Source of the DNA: Limnephilus marmoratus | Taxonomy: Eukaryota; Arthropoda; Insecta; Trichoptera; Limnephilidae | NCBI GenBank assembly: GCA_917880885.1 | Contig: OU862908.1 | Location: forward strand, 53,217,819-53,281,818 | DNA length: 64,000 nucleotides | Reading direction: 5' to 3' | Shown here: piece by piece, positions 24,273-36,000 of the stretch | Layout of the letters: each line of letters starts with the position of its first letter | How positions within the stretch are numbered: the stretch's first letter is position 1 | Notes under the pieces: generated by a model | What the model was told of the DNA's origin: nothing | The model's database searches: none | What the model saw: the letters and a program-made list of their open reading frames with translations, nothing else | Translations under genes and position numbers: made by a program

Positions 24273-27093
24273 TTGTCCACCCAGAAAAAGGGTTGAGAAT
24301 TGTTTAAAACGCATTCAAATGATTAAAAAAATATATAATCAACTCTAAAAATATTTAAATAAACCTATTTTTCATTGGATTTTAAATTATTTTGTTGTGT
24401 TTCTTGTAGTAGGTACTTTTGTATAAATTCACAGATGAAAGGTTTATTAAAGCAAAACAACCTTTTAGGCCAACAGGGACACTATTACATGGTGTCTGGA
24501 AACTAGTGCTTCCAGCGGGCAATTTGTGTACAACACAGATGTGTCTGATGAATATTCACCAGATATGTGGTACAACTTTTCTAAAAATTTGAAAAAATCG
24601 GTCAGCTGCATATTTTATTTTAAATGGGCCGAAGCGTTGACTGGTCTACAATAGTTTATAACCGGTTGCCGAGAAAAAAAAAGAAAAATTAAACAAAAAA
24701 TCGATATGTTCATAACTAAAAAAAAGTTTTTAAGTTCACTGGAAGATGTGGAATTATATCTATGTATGTATATGGATTGGATGAATACCGTAGAATTTTT
24801 TAAGCAGAATGTCATATTTTTTTGTGCTAATAGTTTTCATTAATGTATCTGCACGAAAACGTGTGTGTTTTTTTGAAATATTTTTAAAATGCATCACAAG
24901 AATATACAAGAAAAAGGTACCATTTTTAGCATAACCTCTCAGATATTATTCATGGTCAACCCAGACAAAATAAAGATTGCTTAAACGTGCTAAAACCATT
25001 GCACTTCAAACCAAAATTCTGAAAGAATCATAAATCGAATATGTAAATACCAGTGTTTTTTTTTCTAAAAAATCAGATGTAGAGGTTATTTTCAAGTTGA
25101 ACTTTGGAAAGTCATAATATTTTGCGCTGCGCACAATGTATTGTTGTGTCTCATGTCATTCGTTCTGCATACATTATTGACTATTGTGTAGATCCACCCT
25201 CCCCATACCTCCATTGTGGTGAGCCTTCCAAATGCACCAATCTGACAACTGGAGTTCGGTAAGCAGGGTAATCATCAGTGGATGTTATTATTGCAATAAG
25301 CCTTTGCGAGGAGGTTCTATAAAGACTGATGGATCGGTGTTTTGATGATGGTGTTGCAGTGAAGTAACTCTATTCAGATTTCTTGATGGCAACTTTTTGT
25401 GTTGAACGTTGTTTGTGATAACTTTTCATATGCTTAAGTTCACAGCAAATAGTTACTTAAATCTTATCTTAGACGATTCTTTAAATTAATAATGGCAGTT
25501 GCCAGTTACCACTGTCCTAACACATTGTTAATTATGAAAGTTTTTTTTTTTTAATTTTTAGGCATCATGCTAATTAACTTGGTTGATAATGGCGACTGTC
25601 ACTGACCAATGGCGGCGTGGAAAACTTGTTTAACGTTTGATTAATGTGTTTGACAATTGATACAGCTCATAATTACTCCGTTCAATTAAGCGTACATGAC
25701 GAGGAATGCCAAACACCGTGAGATAAAACAACCCGACACACTTTGTCACTTCTCCGCTCGTTGCCGCGTGTTTTGCACCGCCAGCATCTTACTGTCAACT
25801 CTGATAATAATCACGACAGTTTATTGCAAAGAGCCAGCTACCGAAACGACGAACAAACAGGGACGTAAAATGTAAAACGGGCCAATTAAAATGTTGCATT
25901 ATTTGCCCGTCGAGCGATTCGAAGGCTTTCGTGGGAAAACAGCACCAATGCAGGCAATTAAAAACAAACTTCTTAAAAATTAAGGATTGTTATAAAAGTT
26001 GATCTTCCCGACAGCTTTAGCGCGTAAAAACACATTTTACTATGTCACACTAGAGCATTAGCGTCATTAAATATATGAATATATTATGCACCGTTAAAAT
26101 GTTATACGACGATATTACTTAAAATTTATTGTGCGCAATTAAACATTATGGATAAATTTTTACATTTGATTATATTTAATTAAGAACCTCCGGTTAATTT
26201 ATACATAATTAGTTTTATGGTGTATACAGATACGAAACTGTAATTTTTATGAAGAGATCTGTGGAGAAAACCAAAGAAAAAGAAGCTCATTTGAATTTTT
26301 ATTACCACTTCAATTTTGCAGACTTGGTAGATTTTTAACCGAAAAGTCATAAATTATTCAATTTAAAATGTCATTTAATATGATAAAACGTATACAAAAA
26401 ATCAAAATATTAAATAAAATCGTAAACAAAGGTTTTAAAATAACCGACTCCTTTTTTATACAGGTTGCTTTTAACATTTAATAATTCTTACATTCTCATT
26501 GAAAAGAGTAAAAATTTTCATCAAGGACTCAAGTTTAAGACCTTATTACGAAAATTAATGGACCGCAGTAACTTTAATTACATATTTAGGACAAGCAAAA
26601 CAACGCGTTGAAACTGTAAGGAATCTTTTCGTGTACAAGCCAATTTGTTAAACATGAATATGCATGCATTAGGTGCCCGGATTTAGACTACCGGAACCAC
26701 TGCGGATAGATTTACGGGTTACGTGGGTGCAGCCTTAAGCCGAAGGAAACAATTGATTTTCGTAATGTTACAGTTACACTATTAGCTGTCATTAAACGTC
26801 TCACGCATCTCGTATTATTGTATTGCTGTTGTATTTTCTTAACTGCGTGGGTTTTGTGGGGGGTTTGGACAGTTACTCACTGCGAGTAATATCATCAGTT
26901 GAGTCAATAAAGAAAAAGGCAACTTGGCAAACATAAGTACAGTGCGTTATCATTTTAATATGTGTATAACATTATAAACCTAGTAGCTGAATAATCACTC
27001 TTGTAAATTATCATTTAAAAACAGGCGGTGGGTGAGTGAGCCAACTGAGATGGGCAATAATATATCAGCACCGATACCAAATTAATGAAATAA
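24273..27093. other. no gene recognised apart from a candidate regulatory block
   Basis: AT-rich DNA with low-complexity A/T runs at 24600-25100. The candidate regulatory block at 25570-25990 is listed separately. Confidence 0.4.
25570..25990. promoter_or_regulatory. non-repetitive block with homeodomain-type sites; candidate enhancer
   Basis: Mixed-composition DNA without stops-and-repeats decay, rich in TAATTA/CAATTA/TTTATTGC-type words. Location in the putative giant intron of a developmental gene fits a cis-regulatory role. This is inference only; conservation was not tested. Confidence 0.25.
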
Positions 27094-27460
27094 AGTACCG
27101 CCGGCCGGGAACCATTTATTGGATAACCACAATCTCTGCTACAGGTCATCTTAAGTGCTTTGTTTGGTGACTTAGCTGGGGTGCCCTGGTTCATGGGATA
27201 AGGTTTGTCTGGGTTTGGCAGCCGATGCATTTGGAGGGCACCTTCAACACTCAAGGAGACCTTTTGACCTATCCAGCAGGACTCTCGGAACATCGTCTTG
27301 CACTGCAGTAGGAGACATGGATTCGTACGTCTGACATTCCTGGGCACACAGACCTTCAGAGTCCTACCCACCTTTCATACCTTTTTCCTTACAAGAACTA
27401 CCTCTCCTTCCTTTCTAAGGAAGCTATTTTCCTCAGAGCTCTATGGAGCTAAATAAAAAA
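27094..27460 (+). mobile_element. dispersed retroposon family A, copy 2 (longer, diverged)
   Basis: Same head (GGATAACCACAATCTCTGC) and tail (TATTTTCCTCAGAGCTC) as other copies. It also has a middle section (GAGACCTTTTGACC and onward) shared with the copy at 38691 but deleted in the copies at 20632 and 35597. Confidence 0.8.
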
Positions 27461-28194
27461 ATATATACATATTAATAAAATGCCATAGACATTTTATTGC
27501 TTTCCGAAGAAAAAAGTACTCAGTATATAATAGAACAATACTTTCTTGGTTAGCAAACATCCAGGATCTAGTGTCGACTAAATCAGGTCATTAAAGATTG
27601 GTTAATGAATATTATATAATCATTTGTTTCAACTGTTCTAAAGTTTGAAGAGTACCAACATGTTAAAGATGTTTTGTTACATTCTTTACAAATTCATGAT
27701 AACAGAAGCCAATGACGATTTTTTAAACATTTAGCAAAAAACCAAATGCTAAGAAAAAATAAATCATAAAGGTGCCTAAAGTCTGCTACTGAATAGCGAA
27801 TACTAAGCCACCCTAATAGCACTGCATTGCAGAAGAGTATAATATAATATATTTCATAGGTAAGGATTCGGTAGCATTTCAAGAGACGAATATAATACGA
27901 GTCAAATCTGTCGTTTCACTAATATATCACCGAACAAACACTTGACACGAAGCTGGCATTAGTATGGAGGCCAAAGGAGATAAAGTTGTTAAAATAAAAC
28001 AAACATGGCAACACATCATTATTGCAAATGTCACCGTGACATATCTACGTATTTGCTTATGATTTTGCATGGAGATCATACGGTGCACGCTCGCACATAA
28101 AACTGAATTAGAGTTTTTTTTTCAGCGTTTCATGAAATATTCTAAGAAATGGTACTGTTGTAAATATTTGGCAAACATGAGTAAAATCCTAAAT

Positions 28195-28700
28195 ACTTTC
28201 CATGTTTTTTTTAATTGTTTTTATTTCTTGCTAGAGCAATCCCGATGAGTTACTGATTTTAGGACAGGAGGAACATAAAATTCATGGGTCGGAGGAAATA
28301 GTTAAAATTTTACATAGGAATTTAGATATTGAAAATATAAGTTTCACATACAATATAGACGAAAAATAAAAGACCGGTTGAGTAGAACAAACAACAGAAG
28401 AAAATAATTAAAGAAAAAAGGAACAAGGTTATACAGATATGGATGATTACAACTAAATGGTAAAGAAAAGACGAGAAAAAGAAACAAGACAATTGAAGAT
28501 GACAAGAAAATTACATAGTTTCATCCTTAAACGTACTTAAAAAATATTCTTTTAAAGCATTACGCCGATTTTTTTATTTTGCTGGATTCCCTTGTACATA
28601 TCTGGTAGCGAATTATATAGTGTATAGGCAACATAGTTCAGAGATTTTGTAGTGTGTGTTTGAGGTATGCGGATTTTATTTGTTGTCATCATAAAAATCT
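28195..28700 (-). pseudogene. 5'-truncated non-LTR retrotransposon with poly(A)
   Basis: The minus strand reads IRIPQTHTTKSLNYVAYTLYNSLPD, a typical C-terminal motif of non-LTR ORF2, then after a frameshift LKEYFLSTFKDETM and a stop at 28513-28511. The 3'UTR runs to an AATAAA-type signal and A-rich tail near 28200. A second copy of the 3'UTR, inverted, lies at 44705-45062. Confidence 0.75.
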
Positions 28701-29959
28701 TAAATTATAAAAAATATCAGTAGGTATTGAACAGGTAGGGTCATGATGAGGAGTTTAGCGGTTATTTGGCTGAGTGACCACTGAAAACGTGTGGAAGGTT
28801 TTTTTTGTTTCGCTTTGAAGGAAAAAAAATATTAAAAAAATCAAAAAGTCACCGCACACCAAAACTTCATTTACCTTTTTTATTTCAAATATTATCAGGC
28901 ATTGCTGGTTGAAGCGAATGAAGCACGATGCTCTATATAATATTTATATGCGTGTAATAGTGCTTGAAATAAGCTGAATATTGTAAGCGTCAAGAACTCT
29001 TGCAGAAAGTGATGTCAGTAATTATAATTAGATATTCTAAAAATACCCAAAACTATTGCTTTAAAATACGCGTAATGGATTTTAAAAACATTATTTGCAT
29101 AATTAAATTTAAGATGCTTTTACGAAAAGGTTTGGGTAAGAATTAAATATTGATAGAAATAAAAAGCTTGCATCCGATGCTAAAATAAATTACTCTATTA
29201 TCAAACCTTGTTAGTGGGTAGTTGGTTATTGGACACATGTAATTTAAACGTTTTATACGGTGAGCAAATGAGGCAATATAAAAGTAGTTTTAAAACAAAT
29301 ACCACTTGGATGTTTAGTTAAAATTCCCCAGGCAGAACTAATCCGCTCCCAACAAATATACTAACGTGAACTAACGAGACTCTTCCATAGGTACAAAGTT
29401 TTATTACTTGATGTAAATTTCAAAATAAGAGCCAAATAAAATGGATAAGGAATCTCTAATGCTAATAAACGTCTTATTAGCAAATTCTAAAGGTCATAGA
29501 CTTTATATATTAAAATAAAACGAACCAAGCTCGTAAATGTTTTGTGTCTCATACGAAGATTGTCTAAAAGACTCTAAATTTGTTTATGCATTTATTTGAC
29601 TGCCCAGAATAGAGGTCAAAGTTTCACCTGCTTTTTAAGTTGACAGCAAAATTTCAGTTTTTTTAATGTAATATTAAAATCACATAAAGATTTTAAAGAT
29701 ACAACATTTCATGGCACGCGATGAAATCTCCATAAATTTAGGAATTCGGGAAAAACTTTTAGAATTTGAAGGGTTATTTAAAATCAAATTATAATAAATT
29801 TAAAATAGGAATCGAACGCCAAAGGCGCTAAATCGATACAGATAAGCACGAAGGGGCTATGATCTAATATTACTGTAAATTTGAAAAGGTATTTTATGTT
29901 TTATCAACTGACTTGCGAGTTCCCGTCTTGCGTTGCTAAACTACTTAATAAAGAAATTG
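28701..29959. other. no gene recognised
   Basis: AT-rich, without motifs or repeats I could place. Confidence 0.4.
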
Positions 29960-30125
29960 TTTCTTCCTGCATGTCCTTTCCCATTCGTCCCGTTCCCCTT
30001 CCGTCTCCCCTTCCTCTCCCGCGTCCCCTTCCCCTCACGCGTTCCCACTCCGCCTTCCCTCTCCCGCTTCCACGGTCCCGCTAATCCCCTTCCCGAGTTC
30101 CCCTCCCCCCACTCGCATTCCATAC
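29960..30125 (+). repeat. pyrimidine-rich CCCTTCC-type low-complexity tract
   Basis: Runs of CCC and TTCC with few purines, directly before the 107-bp array. Open frames across it on either strand are compositional and show no protein family. Confidence 0.8.
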
Positions 30126-30200
30126 ATTCAGTCCCGGTACATCCAGTTTTCAAACAGCTCGCGTACCACCTATTGCAATTTTTTGTATAAATTTCATAAT

Positions 30201-31169
30201 GCCAGAGCTCACTATTATATACAGAAATCTTTGCGGGCATGCGCATATCAAATCCCCAATGTTCTATCGCAATCGGATGAACGGTTAGCAACGCATAATT
30301 TCATGATGCCAGAACTCACTATTGTATATAGAAACCAGCGCGGGCACGCGCATATAAAATCCCCAAAATTTCATTGCAATCGGATGAACGGTTAGCAATG
30401 CATAATTACATGATGCCAGAACTCACTATCGTATATAGAAAACATCGCGGGCATGCACACAGCAAATCCCCAAAGTTTCATCTCAATCGGATGAACGGTT
30501 AGCAATGTATAATTTCATGATGCCAGAACTCACTATTGGGTTCCATGACAGTTCATCCTGCGACAATTCATCCGGCGACAGTTCATCCTGCGACAGTTCA
30601 TCCGGCCGACAGTACATCCTGCCGACAGTTCATCCTGCCGACAGTTCATACCGCCGACAATTCATCCGGCGACAATTCATCCTGACAATTCAACCTAACC
30701 TAACCTAACCTAACCTAACCTATAAGTATAACCTTATAACCTATAAGTATAAGTATGTCGTATTTTGTTATTCACGCATGCTTCTTCGGAGAGTCGAAAT
30801 TATTGTTGGTAAAAATATTTTTACAGCGGATTTCCACTCAAGATGCCTTCAGATATAAGTATATCGATTTTGGTTGTACGGCCGTACATCCTCTTTGCAT
30901 ACTTACTTAATGAAAATCTTCTAAATGATCAGGCAGGATGAATTGTCGCCGGATGAATTGTCGGCAGGATGAACTGTCGGCAGGATGAACTGTCGGCAGG
31001 ATGAACTGTCGGCCGGATGAACTGTCGCAGGATGAACTGTCGCCGGATGAATTGTCGCAGGACGAATTGTCGGGTCACCCACTATTGTATACAGAAACGT
31101 CACGGGCATGGTCACATCAAATCCTCAAAGTTTCATCGCAATCGGATAAATGGTTTAGCAACGCATAAT
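30201..31169 (+). repeat. 107-bp tandem array, four units, interrupted by foldback copy 2
   Basis: Units start at 30201, 30308, 30415 and 30522, each with GCCAGARCTCACTAT near its start and ATCGGATGAACGGTT near its end. The first three are exactly 107 bp. The fourth is split at 30538 and resumes at 31088. The unit has no frame of interest, and its wording resembles the 3' part of dispersed repeats elsewhere in the window. The C-rich tract at 29975-30120 sits just upstream and may be part of the same retroposed unit. Confidence 0.9.
30539..31079 (-). mobile_element. foldback (FB-like) non-autonomous DNA element, copy 2, inverted relative to copy 1
   Basis: A 541-bp element with the same arms, centre and internal TTAGG tract (as CCTAA at about 30692-30720) as the element at 1348-1879, but reversed. 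By eye the centres differ at only a handful of positions. It begins GGTTCC and ends GGGTCACC. It is flanked by the 8-bp duplication CACTATTG (30531-30538, 31080-31087). It interrupts the fourth unit of a 107-bp tandem array, and the uninterrupted units show the empty site. Confidence 0.9.
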
Positions 31170-32940
31170 AGGCATCTCATATATATGTAAACATATACAA
31201 ACCCAGAAACATACAAATTTTAATTTTTATAAAATATATAGAGATGATAGGTATTTTTGTAAGTGTGCAATTACCGAAGTTATAAAAAAAAAACAGTATT
31301 TAACTTTTTTTTTATTTACATGAATACCTATTTATAGTTTCGTGAGGGCAATGCTCCAAAATGTTTCGGAAGCAAGAGAAGTAAGCGTGTGCTTCCTTTT
31401 TACGGCGTATTTTACTACTCTACAGACGCTTGGATTATCGACCTACGACGCGGAGGCTTGAGGTGACTAGTGACTACTAGAGGGGCAGAGAAAAGGAAAG
31501 ACTAAAGAGGCAGAGGCTAAAAGGGCCACTACGTTAAAGGGAGCGGACTGGAAGCGCGTAGAAGGTTCTAGAAGAGTCGGAATGGTGGAAGGGGGAACAA
31601 TGTTAACCCAAGGTTAACCGGTCCAGCGGCCGTTATCATACTGTCTTGCCTCTGGTTATCTTAACCCTGAGGTTTTCAAAACACCGCGATACGCTTTGCC
31701 ACCAGACAAGACTAAAAAGAAGATAAAGGTGACATCTTGGTAGTTAAATGTGTGTTTTATAAACGGTGTATCATATTTTTTATGTTGGTAATTAGGTACC
31801 TACGAGAAAAAGTTCTGAGTCTAGTTGTGCTTTCACGTGCACAATGATCAGAAATACGCAAGTATTAATATATCAAGTATCAATGCAAATACTACCAACT
31901 TTTCAATCGCATTTTTTCATCCTTCCTAATAAAATATTAATAATAATTGGATTACCTCTAGAGCGCCATTTTCGTTGGAAAATCACATCAATAGTGGGAA
32001 GTTTACTGTTATAAGACGCTAGGAGTACCTACACAATTTCTCATTAGCTGCTTACCATGATATGGTTAAGCGACAAATTATGTTGATTTACCATTTTTTT
32101 AAACATCACCATTGACTGATTTAACGTTACCTACAAACTATCGAAAACGTGATAAAATTTAATGTATAACAATAACATTAAAATAAATATGCCTATCTAA
32201 TACGCTTATTAAGATGGCTCTTCTAAGTATACATTATATAACGTGACTAAGGATAGATTCATTTAAAATTTATGATAGAATTCCAATGGATGTTGGTGAA
32301 CTGTTCCAAGACTTCAAAGTGAAGTAAAAGTATAATAGAATCTACCCGTATGCAAGGAAGATATTATTATTTATATCCTTATGTGTACAATCTGCAAGAA
32401 TTTATAGCACTACTCTTACAAGTTTTAGCTGTGGTAAGATTGCAATAAATTTTGCTTTTAATTGCACTTCGATTATGGAATGTAAATCAATATCTTGCAG
32501 AACAAAACGAGTTCATAAATTGCTAAAAAATTAATGACTTTTACGGTTCTATCAGCAATAAATAACCTGTGAATCTTTCAATTAGTTTGTAATAATTGCA
32601 AGCGACCACTGCTCTAATTGATCAAGATGTAACTTCCACGATTTCTTCAAATGTAATTATCGAATGAATAAATATATCATCAGTTGATCTTTAAAATATA
32701 TTTTTAAAGTGATCGTTAAATTCATATAAATTTTTTTGATGCACAAATCAATTGTTATTGGTGAACCGAGGAATTGGAATAAAACTTAGACTCTTAGTTT
32801 TATATTCTATCCCTTTTCTTAGTTTCATTAATGATAAAATTTCCATTAACAAATGTAATAGTTGATATTGTTACAAGTTATCAGTTACTCGTAGAGTTAG
32901 TGGAAAATAAAACTAACTGAGTAATAAAGTTTTTTTTTTT
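31170..32940. other. no gene recognised
   Basis: A GC-richer patch at 31340-31720 is followed by strongly AT-rich sequence. No coding frame or known repeat. Confidence 0.4.
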
Positions 32941-32946
32941 TTTTTT

Positions 32947-33093
32947 GCCGGCGTTCCTCAAGGTTCCATATCAGGTCCAATCCTGTATATTATATACGTA
33001 TCTTTTATTAAATTCATTTTTAGATATGTAAAGTACTTTGTATACGCGGATGATACTGCTTTAGTTATTTCTACTAAAGTGGTTTTTATTTAA
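32947..33093 (+). pseudogene. non-LTR reverse transcriptase core fragment
   Basis: The 48-codon frame has AGVPQGSISGPILY and FVYADDTALVIS, the conserved B and C (catalytic YADD) blocks of non-LTR reverse transcriptases. The stretch between the blocks is shorter than usual, so an internal deletion is likely. A run of T residues precedes it and a stop follows it. Confidence 0.85.
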
Positions 33094-33770
33094 TCACAAA
33101 ACTTATGTGAATCGAAATGGAAAGCATTGCAAGAATCTATCGGTCTTGTATGTAGATTGGCGCGAGAAAGTAGACCGTTTTATGTCAGAAATGATAAAAC
33201 TACACCATTTCTGATAATATCTAGCTTCGGTGCCGATGTAAGGCAATAAATTACAAAACTGTAGCCTAAAGATAACTGTCGCCTTCTTTGAAGATTGATA
33301 AACAGAGATGTTATCATCTGATAAACGACTCTATATTGAGAATATAAAATATTTATCACCCGACAAACGCAGTACGAGAAACCCGATAGTGCTACTCGGG
33401 AACATATTCACCGATTCGGAAACATTGGGAAATGACGACAATAACGCCATCCAAGACCCAAATATTTTAATTTTAATTAAGGAAGGTACTGCTCTTGTGT
33501 TAATTCAGATTTGAAAAGCCTACACATATCTTGGATGCGGCTAATGGCCTCCGACAACACGTTGGTGACCGCAGCCTTCCAGCACCAAGTTCCACTCCTG
33601 AGTGAGCGATGGGCCCGAGCGCACTCAAGATCACGCCCTGTATAATAATTGATCATTTATTTTTGTTATTATTAATTTTAATTAGTATTATTTTTTTTAT
33701 TTTATTTATGTTCTTATTTCTTTACTGTCTCCTCCCCACATCCTGGAATAAAGATTATTATTATTTTTTT
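33094..33770 (+). mobile_element. probable continuation of the decayed non-LTR element, with AATAAAGATTATTATT tail
   Basis: No intact frame remains. Around 33525-33640 one frame reads WMRLMASDNTLVTAAFQHQV, ending in a stop, and the stretch closes with CCTGGAATAAAGATTATTAT at 33743-33762, a polyadenylation signal with a TTA-repeat tail of retroelement type. The link to 32947-33093 is inferred from position. Confidence 0.4.
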
Positions 33771-33848
33771 ATACGCACCAGATTTAAATGTCCGGGTTAA
33801 ATTTTCCCCACAGGAAAAACTAAACCCTTTCACACACTTCCCCAAATG
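33771..33848 (-). repeat. 78-bp direct duplicate of part of the non-LTR remnant (other copy about 34387-34464)
   Basis: Both copies begin ATACGCACCAGATTTAAATG on the plus strand and end in CACTTCCCCAAATG, with only one clear difference (CACACACTT versus CACGCACTT). They are 616 bp apart in the same orientation. Confidence 0.85.
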
Positions 33849-33959
33849 ATCATCTAGTCAACCCACGCTATGCAATTGCATTATATAAGTATTATAAATA
33901 CAAAACAATACAAGAACAACATGTCAACCTACTAGAGACCAAATGGGAATATAATTCAC

Positions 33960-34506
33960 CGACTCCAGATATTTTCATAACAGAGGGTTCGGCTCTGTGG
34001 CATTTCTAATTGAACCTATAAATCCTACTGATCCCTCAATATAAATATTTAAAAAATCTTTTGTAATCCTACATGTATTTATAATTACTGATTTTTGCAT
34101 TTTTATATACAAATTCTTTGACAAATCTAATATGCTTAAATTTTGAATCAGATTCCTAGGTATTATGCCAGTGGCCGAAATAACAAATGGTAATATTTTT
34201 ATAGTCCGAGAATGCCAAATTCTTTTAATCTCATTTCCTAAATCTGTGTATTTTCTTATTTTTTCAGAAATAGTTTTTTGAATATTACAGGAATTTGGAA
34301 TAGCTACATCAATGATATAAGTTATTTTTTTTAATTTTGTCATGTAAAACTATATCAGGTCTATTATGACTAATTGTTCTGTCTGTATACGCACCAGATT
34401 TAAATGTCCGGGTTAAATTTTCCCCACAGGAAAAACTAAACCCTTTCACGCACTTCCCCAAATGTATAGTTTTATCATTATTATTATTATTATCTTCAAT
34501 TTTCAA
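33960..34506 (-). pseudogene. non-LTR retrotransposon C-terminal remnant
   Basis: Two overlapping minus frames together match the C-terminal region of a common insect non-LTR polyprotein: TDRTISHNRPDIVLHDK (34309-34506 frame), then after a frameshift TYIIDVAIPNS and LPFVISATGIIPRNL (33975-34343 frame). It is a broken copy. A 78-bp piece of it is duplicated at 33771-33848. Confidence 0.8.
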
Positions 34507-34639
34507 TAAAATTAATTATATAGTTATTGGTTTTATATTTCGGAAACGAAATTTTCAGGTGAAGTATATAAAGATTTATTTTGTAGGTAGTATATTAAGA
34601 CGGTTTGAAATTAAAACGAAATCTTGTGAAGTCGAAATC

Positions 34640-35250
34640 TTTATTTCCGCAAAAATTATCTTTTACTTTGAATACGATCGATATATTTATAGTACAGGCC
34701 GCCTGCGATAAATGCTGCAGCAGTGCTCGCAAAAAACTTGCTTAATTAAATAATAACAATCATGCAATTTCATCTCCAACTGTCAAGCATAAATTTCAAA
34801 ATCATTAATAATGGCAAAAAGCGGCGAATTTAATCGCCTGCATAAGCTTTCACGACCAACGTACTGTTTTGGCCGGATTAATAAAACAGTTCCACAAATA
34901 CGAGAGGAACATTTACAAAAAGGCTGTTTCAAGCTGATTGTAAAATGATTAATAAATTGTTAATCGGTAGTTTTTTTATGAGTTGGTTTACCTTGCCGGT
35001 CTGGATTATAAAATGTGTATCAGAGTCTAATGAATCATAAATTAACATGATCGAGCACTAATGCCGAATGTACGCGGTTGTTTCGAGGCGAGCTTCTCAC
35101 GGTAAAAATGCTTAACGAATTCCTATAAAGCTAAATGTTTCCATTAGATTCGGACATTTGATTCGACCACCGCTTGCCCGAGACGTAGCGGGACGGAGTG
35201 AACGAACTAAGGCGGCGCAGATATAAGGCGGTTTAGTGACGGCTATCAAA
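34640..35250. promoter_or_regulatory. non-repetitive block, candidate regulatory element
   Basis: Between repeats, this stretch is less AT-rich than its surroundings and holds several ATTAAT/TTAATAATGG words and no coding frame. A regulatory role is a guess from composition and context. Confidence 0.2.
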
Positions 35251-35479
35251 TGGTAGACGCGAAGGTAGATGCTGGTGAGTCGATGTGTGGTGGAGAGGAG
35301 AAACTAGATCAAATTTACCTAGTTACAATAGAGGTAGATGTTTTATAGTAGACATGAGCAGACCTGATATTATAATATATATGGTACCTTTTGAGTACAG
35401 ATTTGTGATACTTTTAAATGGTGGCGATATTCAGAAATATCGAAGCAGATGAACCACGATAGTATTTACTCTATTAGTC

Positions 35480-36000
35480 AACTAGCTGAAGCCCCGACAA
35501 AGCTGATAAAACAGTGACCTTTTTCTTATTTTGAAGGTCAAGTGTGCAAAATTTCATCAATTTCGGAATAAAACTGTAGACTTGTAGCACAATCAATTTA
35601 CAATTTGGGTGGCGGGAATGAGTACCGCCGCCCCGGGAACCTTTATTGGATAACCAATACCTCTGCCATAGATCACCCCAAGTGGTTCGCTACGTTTGGT
35701 GATTTAGCAGGGATGCCCGGGTTCATGGGGTGAGGTTTGTCTAGGTCTTGGAGGCGGATGACCAGAACGTATTTAACCCCAGATTCCTACCCACCCCTTA
35801 AACCCTTTTCCTTCCCAGAACTCCTCTCCTTCATTTCCTTAAAAAAACCCTCCACACAGCATCCCCAAAGATGACATAGGCCATGAGGGAAATTATTTTC
35901 CTCAGGGCCTCCTGTGTGGAACTCATGTAAAAAAAAAAAAAAAAACAATCAAAGAAAGCTGCCCGCCAGATTGCCCACCACAGACACTCGTCTTTGGAGA
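35480..36000 (+). repeat. dispersed repeat family B, copy 2, split by a family-A retroposon
   Basis: The left part, 35480-35596, has GGTCAAGTGTGCAAAATTTC and TCGGAATAAAACTGTAGACT. The right part, 35945-36000, has GCCCACCACAGACACTC. The family-A element at 35597-35944 was inserted later. Confidence 0.8.
35597..35944 (+). mobile_element. dispersed retroposon family A, copy 3, complete with poly(A) and target duplication
   Basis: A 348-bp element ending in a pure A tract. The 8-mer ACAATCAA lies directly before (35589-35596) and after (35945-35952), a target duplication of reverse-transcribed insertion. It interrupts a family-B repeat. The 3' hairpin CCTGAGGGAAA...TTTCCTCAGGG is shared with the non-LTR remnant at 22490, suggesting mobilisation by that type of element. 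I see no convincing tRNA-type A and B boxes, so it may be an internally deleted LINE and not a SINE. Confidence 0.9.

Noticed and set aside
29881..30291. Pro/Arg-rich frames across the CCCTTCC tract
   Set aside because: Frames are open on both strands because of low complexity; no motif.
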